Source of the DNA: Gautieria morchelliformis
Lineage: Eukaryota > Basidiomycota > Agaricomycetes > Gomphales > Gomphaceae
Length of the DNA: 64,000 nucleotides
Direction of reading: 5' to 3'
NCBI GenBank assembly: GCA_015179125.1
Contig: WHVA01000078.1
Span: 1 to 64,000, forward strand
In this document: positions 57,729 through 64,000 of the stretch, piece by piece
Layout: every line of letters starts with the position of its first letter
Position numbering within the stretch: position 1 is the stretch's first letter
Made by a program: the position numbers and the translations under genes
Notes under the pieces: model-generated
The model's database searches: none
What the model saw: the letters and a program-made list of their open reading frames with translations, nothing else
Told to the model about the DNA's origin: nothing

Positions 57729-60700
57729 ATGGACCATATTGAGCAAATCGCCAAAGCTTCCACTTCATCCAGGCATGACGAAACGCTGCCTATCGTAGAA
57801 CCGTCTTTGTTACCCTCGAAGGTAAGCAAGCTTTATTCCAGGAGGCTAAACAATCAATGGGACTGACTTTCTGACGGATCTTCATGAATAGGTCGTATCG
57901 CTGTCTGATTCTGGTCTTGCTGCAAGGAGGACGGGCATCGAATCTACCCCCACGACGCAAACCGATGAGCATAGAGGTGTCGGGCTCAGGTTGCTTTCAC
58001 TCGGTAATCATTTCGTGCTTCTTATATGACACCTTCTGACTCCCTCAGCAGATGGCGGCGGCATCCGTGGCTTGTCCGAACTCATCATCCTGCAAGCAAT
58101 CATGAAAAGAATTCAGCACGAAGAAGGGCGACCCACAACCCCCCTTCCTTGCGAATATTTCGACTTAATCTGCGGCACGAGTACAGGCGGGTAAGTTACT
58201 TTCTTCTCGATCGCAGTCGCTCTCTAATACGTTTCACGCAGGCTCATAGCGCTCATGCTGGGCCGCCTCCGCCTGCCCGTAGATAAAGCGATCGAAGCCT
58301 ATGGCACATTCGCCTCACAAGTGTTCTCGGATAAGAAACCGTTTTGGAAGGACGGAATGTTCAAGGCGAGTAATTTAGAGAAAGCTATCAAGGCAATCAT
58401 CCAGGATTCGACTGGTGACCCTGACGCACGCATGCTCGATCCAAGACCAAGCAGAGAAGTGTGCAAAACGTATGGTCACGTTGCCGCTCGTTCTTGACTT
58501 GGTACATCGCTGACTGGAGCCCAGTTTCGTCTGCGCAATGCCCGCAAATAATATGAGTGCACCCCGCCTCTTTCGTACATACAGTGTAGGCAAGTACGAC
58601 TCATTCGACTGCGCTATATGGGAGGCCGCTCGCGCTACGTCTGCCGCTCCTACCTTTTTCAAACGGATTTTCATCGGCATATCACCTATGCGTGAACCCT
58701 TCGTCGATGGCGGCCTGGGTTGCAACAATCCTATCAAGCAAATCTTCAATGAAGCAGAACATATATCTCCACACCAGCACATTGCTTGTGTCATCAGTAT
58801 CGGCACTGGACATGTCACCACTGCCAGCCTGCCGGCACCTAGTCTGTTTAACAATGTCATACCATTAAGTGTAGCTGAGGCATTGAAGAAGATCAGCATG
58901 GAATGTGAGGCAACAGCAGAGGAAACCGAGCGGCGCTTCAGATCTGCACCAAATGTTTACTTTCGGTTCAATGTGGAGCAAGGATTGCAGAGTGTAATGT
59001 TGGCACAGTGGGAAAGGTTACCTGAGGTGATGACACACACATTGCAGCATCTTCAGCAGGGAAAAGTAGATGAGATGGTAATGGCTGCTGTCATTGCTCT
59101 CAGGGAGCGCCGGGAAGTGATAGCTGCCACACACCTCAGTGTGTACAACTTGCAATGCCTCACAGCTGATGACATATGTTTTATGGTAGACACTGTAGAT
59201 CCAGGCACTATTGGCAAGCCGTCAGGTAAACATGGAGCTTGCCGTAAGGCTTGTCCTCCACCAACAAGCGGATTTACTGGAAGAATAGATATCCTTTTGC
59301 AACTTGAGGGATATTTCTTCCCAGAGCACATATCCACTGTTAAGGAGGAACAGCGCATATTTCTCTTGTATGGGCTTGGTGGGGCTGGAAAAACACAGAT
59401 TGCATTGACATTTGTTGACAAGTTTTATCAACGGTGGGTATTTTACCCAGGTCTGTTATGTGTGGACTAACTGTGTTATGTTTAGTTTTTGGAGAGTCTA
59501 TTATGTTGATGCAAGTAGTATGACCACTTTGGAGTCTGGCCTTGAAGACATTGCTCGGGAAGAGGGTATTGGTGAGACTGCCAAAGATGCTCTTCTCTGG
59601 CTTTCTGGACAACACCAAGCATGGTTGCTTTTCATGGACAATGCTGATGACTGCGACGTAAACCTTCAAAAGTACTTCCCACTGTGCAAGCATGGAAATA
59701 TCATTGTGACAAGTCGCAATGTGGAGTGTTGCATGCATGCACCCAGCTCCAACTGCCATGTGTCAAGTATGAATGCTGAGGAAGCTATTCATTTGCTCCT
59801 TGTGTTTTCTAGAGTCAAAGATTCTGTGAAGAATCTTAGCTTGGCATCTCTGATCGTGAAAGAACTTGGTTACCTTGCCCTGGCCATTGTACAAGCTGGT
59901 GCCTATATCTCAAATGGATGCAGGTTAAATGACTACCTGAAGATTTTCCAGAAGGATCGGGCTCAACTAATGAGCAAGCACTCAGTACAAATGGTAGACA
60001 ATTATCCATGGGCAGTATATGCAACATGGGAAATTAGCTTTAAAAGGCTAAGTCCCATAGCAGCAACCCTGTTACATCTGTGTGCATTTCTACATTATAG
60101 GGGGATTTCCCAAAGCATCTTTCAAAAAGCTTCTCTCATGGATCTTGATGGACCATTTGATGATGCAAAACAATTTCTACATAACTTCCAAACTACAGAT
60201 GGCGGCTGGAGTGACTTTCAATTTCAGGAGATCATTAATGAGTTAGCTTCATACTCATTAATTAGTACCAATGAAGAAGATAGCACATTTTGCCTGCATC
60301 CACTAGTACATGCCTGGGCTCGAGATAACCTAGAGGTGGCAGAGCAGGAGAATAACCAAGGATGCACAATGAAGATACTAGCACATTCTATCTCATATGG
60401 AGATAGTACAGAGGATTATGCTTTTAGAAGATCTCTTCTGTCTCATATTAATGAGCTACATACAAAATGTGTAGATTTAAACATGGTACAAAAATTTGCA
60501 AAAGTGTTCCATGAAGCAGGGCGATGGAAGGATGCTGAAGAACTGCAGGTTAAGGGTGTGGAAGCAAGTAAGAGTATCCTGGGTGAGGAGCATCCTGGCA
60601 CCCTGGCTGCCATGAGAAACCTTGCCTCAACCTATCGGAATTTGGGCCGGTGGAAGGATGCTGAAGAGCTGGCAGTTCAAGCCTTGGAGATAGGAAAGAG

Positions 60701-62990
60701 GGTCTTTGGTGAGGAGCATCCTGACACCCTGACAGCCATGGGAAACCTTGCCTTAACCTATCGGAAGTTAGGCCAGTCGAAGGATGCTGAAGAGCTGCAG
60801 GTTCAAGTCCTGGAGGCAAGGAAGAGTGTCCTTGGTGAGGAGCATCCTGACACTATGAGAGCCATGGGAAACCTTGCCTTAACCTATTGGAATTTGGGCC
60901 AGTGGAAGGATGCTGAAGAGCTGGAGGTTCAAGCCTTGGAGATAGGAAAGAGGGTCTTTGGTGAGGAGCATCCTGACACCCTGATAGCCATGGGAAACCT
61001 TGCCTCAACCTATCAGAATTTGGGCCAGTGGAAGGATGCTGAAGAGCTGCAGCTTCAAGTCCTGGAGGCAAGGAAGAGTGTCCTTGGTGAGGAGCATCCT
61101 GACACTATGAGCGCCATGGGAAACCTTGCCTTAACCTATCAGAATTTGGGCCAGTGGAAGGATGCTGAAGAGCTGCAGGTTCAAGTCCTGGAGGCAAGGA
61201 AGAGTGTCCTTGGTGAGGAGCATCCTGACACTATGAGAGCCATGGGAAACCTTGCCTTAACCTATTGGAATTTGGGCCAGTGGAAGGATGCTGAAGAGCT
61301 GGAGGTTCAAGCCTTGGAGATAGGAAAGAGGGTCTTTGGTGAGGAGCATCATGACACCCTGATAGCCATGGGAAACCTTGCCTCAACCTATCGGAATTTG
61401 GGCCAGTGGAAGGATGCTGAAGAGCTGCAGGTTCAAGTCCTGGAGGCAAGGAAGAGTGTCCTTGGTGAGGAGCATCCTGACACTATGAGCGCCATGGGAA
61501 ACCTTGCCTTAACCTATCAGAATTTGGGCCAGTGGAAGGATGCTGAAGAGCTGCAGGTTCAACTCCTGGAGGCAAGGAAGAGTGTCCTTGGTGAGGAGCA
61601 TCCTGACACTATGAGAGCCATGGGAAACCTTGCCTCAACCTATCAGAGTTTAGGCCAGTGGAAGGATGCCGAAGAGCTGGAGATTCAAGTCCTGGAGGCA
61701 AGGAAGAGTGTCCTTGGTGAGGATCATCCTGACACTATGAGCACCATGGGAAACCTTGCCTTAACCTATTGGAATTTGGGCCAGTGGAAGGATGCTGAAG
61801 AGCTGCAGGTTCAAGTCCTAGAGGCAAGGAAGAGGATCCTTGGTAAGGAGTATCCTGACACCCTGATGGCCATGGGCAACCTTGCCTCAACCTATCGGAG
61901 TCTGGGCCAGTGGAAGGATGCTGAAAAGCTAGAGGTTCAAGCCTTGGAGATAGGAAAGAGGGTCTTTGGTGAGGAGCATCCTGACACCCTGATATCCATG
62001 GGAAACCTTGCCTTAACCTATCGAAGTATGGGCCAGTGGAAGGATGCTAAAGAGCTGGAGGTTCAAGTCCTGCAGGCAGGAAAGAGGGTCCTTGGTGAGG
62101 AGCATCCTAACACCCTGGTGGCCATGGGAAACCTTGCCTTAACCTATTGGTGTCTGGGCCAGTGGAAAGATACTGAAGAGCTGCAGGTTCAAGTCCTGGA
62201 GATAGGGAAGAGGGTGCTTGGTGAGGAGCATCCTGGCACCCTGATAGCCTTGGGCAACCTTGCCTTAACCTATTGGAGTCTGGGCCAGTGGAAGGATGCT
62301 AAAGAGCTGCAGGATCAAGTCCTGGAGGCAAGGAAGAGGATCCTTGGTAAGGAGCATCCTGACACCCTGAGAGCCATGGGAAACCTTGCCTCAATCTATC
62401 GGAATTTGGGCCAGTGGAAGGATGCTAAAGAGCTGGAGGTTCAAGTTCTGCAGGCAAGGAAGAGGGTCCTTGGTGAGGAGCATCCTGACAGTCTGACAGC
62501 CAGGGGCAACCTTGCCTTAACCTATCGGATTCTGGGCCAGTGGAGGGATGCTGAAGAGCTACAGGTTCAAGCCCTAGAGATAGGGAATAGGGTCCTTGGT
62601 GAGGAGCATCCTGGCACCCTGACGGCCATGGGCGACCTTGCAACAACCTATCGGAGTCTGGGCCAGTGGAAGGATGCTAAAGAGATGGAGGTTCAACTCC
62701 TGGAGGCAAGGAAGAGGGTCCTTGGTGAGGAGCATCCTGACACCCTGATCACCATGGGTAACCTTGCCGAAACCTATTGGAATTTGGGCCAGTGGAAGGA
62801 TGCTGAAGAGCTTCAGGTTCAAGTCCTGGAGGCAAGGAAGAGGGTCCTTGGCAAGGAGCATCCTCATACCCTGAGGGCTATGGCAATCCTTGGCTCAACC
62901 TATTTGGGCCTGGGCCAGTGGAAGGATGCTGAAGAGCTGTACATTCAAGTCATGGAGGCAAGGAAGAGGTCCTTGGTAAGGAGCTGTTAG
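57729..62990 (+). CDS. Fungal NLR-type protein: patatin-like phospholipase, NB-ARC, TPR array
   Basis: Six inferred exons (57729-57821, 57892-58003, 58052-58190, 58242-58469, 58525-59433, 59486-62990) splice to 1661 residues. The patatin domain has the oxyanion motif DGGGIRG at about 69-75, the nucleophile Ser112 in GTSTGG and the dyad Asp252 in DGG. NB-ARC has a P-loop GLGGAGKT at about 474-481, the Asp-rich WLLFMDNADD at about 540-549, then NIIVTSRN and GYLALAIVQAGAY. From about residue 840, nineteen full 42-residue TPR units of kinesin-light-chain type run to the end. The architecture is that of fungal NLRs such as Neurospora PLP-1, which trigger cell death in nonself recognition. A similar role is inferred. 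The last unit ends early: one G is missing against its neighbours in AAGAGGTCC (about 62967), shifting into a stop at 62988. Confidence 0.9.
60520..62975 (+). repeat. 126-bp tandem TPR-coding array
   Basis: Nineteen complete 126-base units and a partial twentieth encode G(Q)WKDAEEL...VLGEEHPDTL. Units are nearly identical in DNA as well as protein. A higher-order period of 378 bases (three units) is visible: the block from about 60895 recurs from about 61273 with few differences. This indicates recent unit duplication or gene conversion. Confidence 0.9.
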
Positions 62991-63090
62991 TGGTTGGGTG
63001 GAGGATCAGAGCTTGAGGCTCAGTCTGAACTGGAGTAGTATTGATGCCATGTATGCAGTGCTAGTTTTACAGAGCTCCTACCATGTCTAT

Positions 63091-64000
63091 TGTCAAGGTT
63101 GGTTTTTAGGTGTTAATATCATGTATTAGTGAACACAGCGAATGCCCGAATAACTTGTGCAAAGAGATATGCCGTTCGGTGAATAGAGTGAACCAATAAA
63201 TGTTCAGAAGATAAGAGGGCTACCCAATCGGGGTTCGCCCTATCTACAGTCGTAGCGAAATAGCCCATGGCACTTGACGATGTAATGTGCAAGGTGTCAC
63301 GGAAGGGTTGTTTAAGTAGCAACAATCCTTTCACCGGTGAAGGCGCTCCTTCGGAGCCCTTCGCTGACAGCGCAGATGACAGTTTGAAAGCTAGGGTAAC
63401 GAAGATGAAGTACGAAAACTCACCAGTGATGCCTAAGCCTTCCTCTGGTCGAAGATAGAAATCTACAGGAGAGGGCTCAAGATGATAGTCACAGTGAGGT
63501 CAAGGTTTGCCCAAGATAGACATATGATAATTGAACTGGGGAATATACATGCGAATGTAGACTACTTATATCAAATGCCCGTATGGTATCAGCGAATAGG
63601 AAAGAGGCCGTCATGAGTCAGGGTTGGATAGGGGTGTGCAGTCATGATACAAATAGATGAAATAAACATACAATAGAATGAAAGAGGAGTGTGAACATGA
63701 AACGACAGAGAGGAAAGAGCGAAGGCACCTATGTACGAAAACACGCCTTGGGACCTGCATATATGCCACCCTGCACAGACTCTTCTTCTGCTGGGTTGAT
63801 CCCACACGACCTACGGTAGGATGTCCCGCGAATGCATCCTGGCCATATGAACACCTAAAGGGGTTGGATCGAGAATATGATGGGGCCAGTGATGAACCAT
63901 CACGCCGGGTAAAGGGTGTCGATCGTGTTTGATGGCGTGCCTGCTGGCGAATGATGCGAGGAGCGAATGGTCGTTCGGCGAATGTGGCGAAGAGCGAATG
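63091..64000 (-). repeat. LTR-B copy on the minus strand, cut by the window end
   Basis: It starts TGTCAAGGTTGG on the plus strand, the reverse of the family tail, and continues with the TTAGTGAACACAGCGAATG block, the ATAATTGAACT complement near 63528 and the TATA region near 63565. The head is not yet reached at 64000. Whether it is a solo LTR or part of an element cannot be told from this window. Confidence 0.85.

Noticed and set aside
60520-62975. Regular repeat array considered as a CRISPR-like array
   Set aside because: The 126-bp units are contiguous coding TPRs with no spacers, in a eukaryotic gene.

Overview
The window looks like an accessory, repeat-loaded region of a filamentous basidiomycete genome, most likely an Agaricomycete. 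The evidence is: short GT-AG introns of about 50-70 bases, chromodomain-bearing Ty3/Gypsy elements, a Tad/jockey-like LINE piece, an hAT transposase relic, a DUF6533-like membrane protein and a patatin/NB-ARC/TPR protein of the fungal NLR type. No rRNA, tRNA or CRISPR array was seen.

Layout. 1-20839 is almost wholly nested transposable elements. A plus-strand chromodomain Gypsy fossil (1527-9308) abuts a minus-strand Gypsy fossil (9309-17426). The second one has been entered in turn by a solo LTR (10922-13272, target duplication gaggt), which itself holds a 1.07 kb insert (target duplication attcg); by a 1.47 kb TG...CA element (target duplication aaagc); and by a 925 bp element with about 41 bp terminal inverted repeats and TA flanks. 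Next come an unrecognised gene fragment and a minus-strand LTR-plus-gag fossil. 21643-26636 is a very GC-rich host gene of four exons for a low-complexity nuclear-type protein with a CxxC...CxxC zinc-binding module. 26637-41145 returns to transposon debris: an hAT relic, LTRs, a long Gypsy fossil (33343-39554) lying between minus-strand Gypsy pieces, and a LINE fragment.

42311-62990 is the gene-rich part: a DUF6533-like membrane protein, a minisatellite-bearing repeat, an FCP1-like BRCT relic, a hypothetical gene, amino-acid permease 1, a secreted or single-pass membrane protein, amino-acid permease 2, a kinase-like relic with an in-frame TGA, a second inverted copy of the minisatellite-bearing repeat, and the NLR-type gene with about 19 nearly identical 42-residue TPR units. 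The window ends in another LTR of the main Gypsy family.

The two permeases and the membrane protein between them form a plausible nutrient-uptake/surface neighbourhood. The NLR-type gene is likely a nonself-recognition or cell-death protein. The most unusual features are the pair of inverted minisatellite repeats that bracket this gene-rich block, the nearly homogenised TPR array, the self-priming signature in the main LTR family, and open antisense regions in the 3' part of at least two Gypsy lineages. Exon boundaries were inferred by eye from splice consensus and reading frame. Family names come from motif recognition without any database search.
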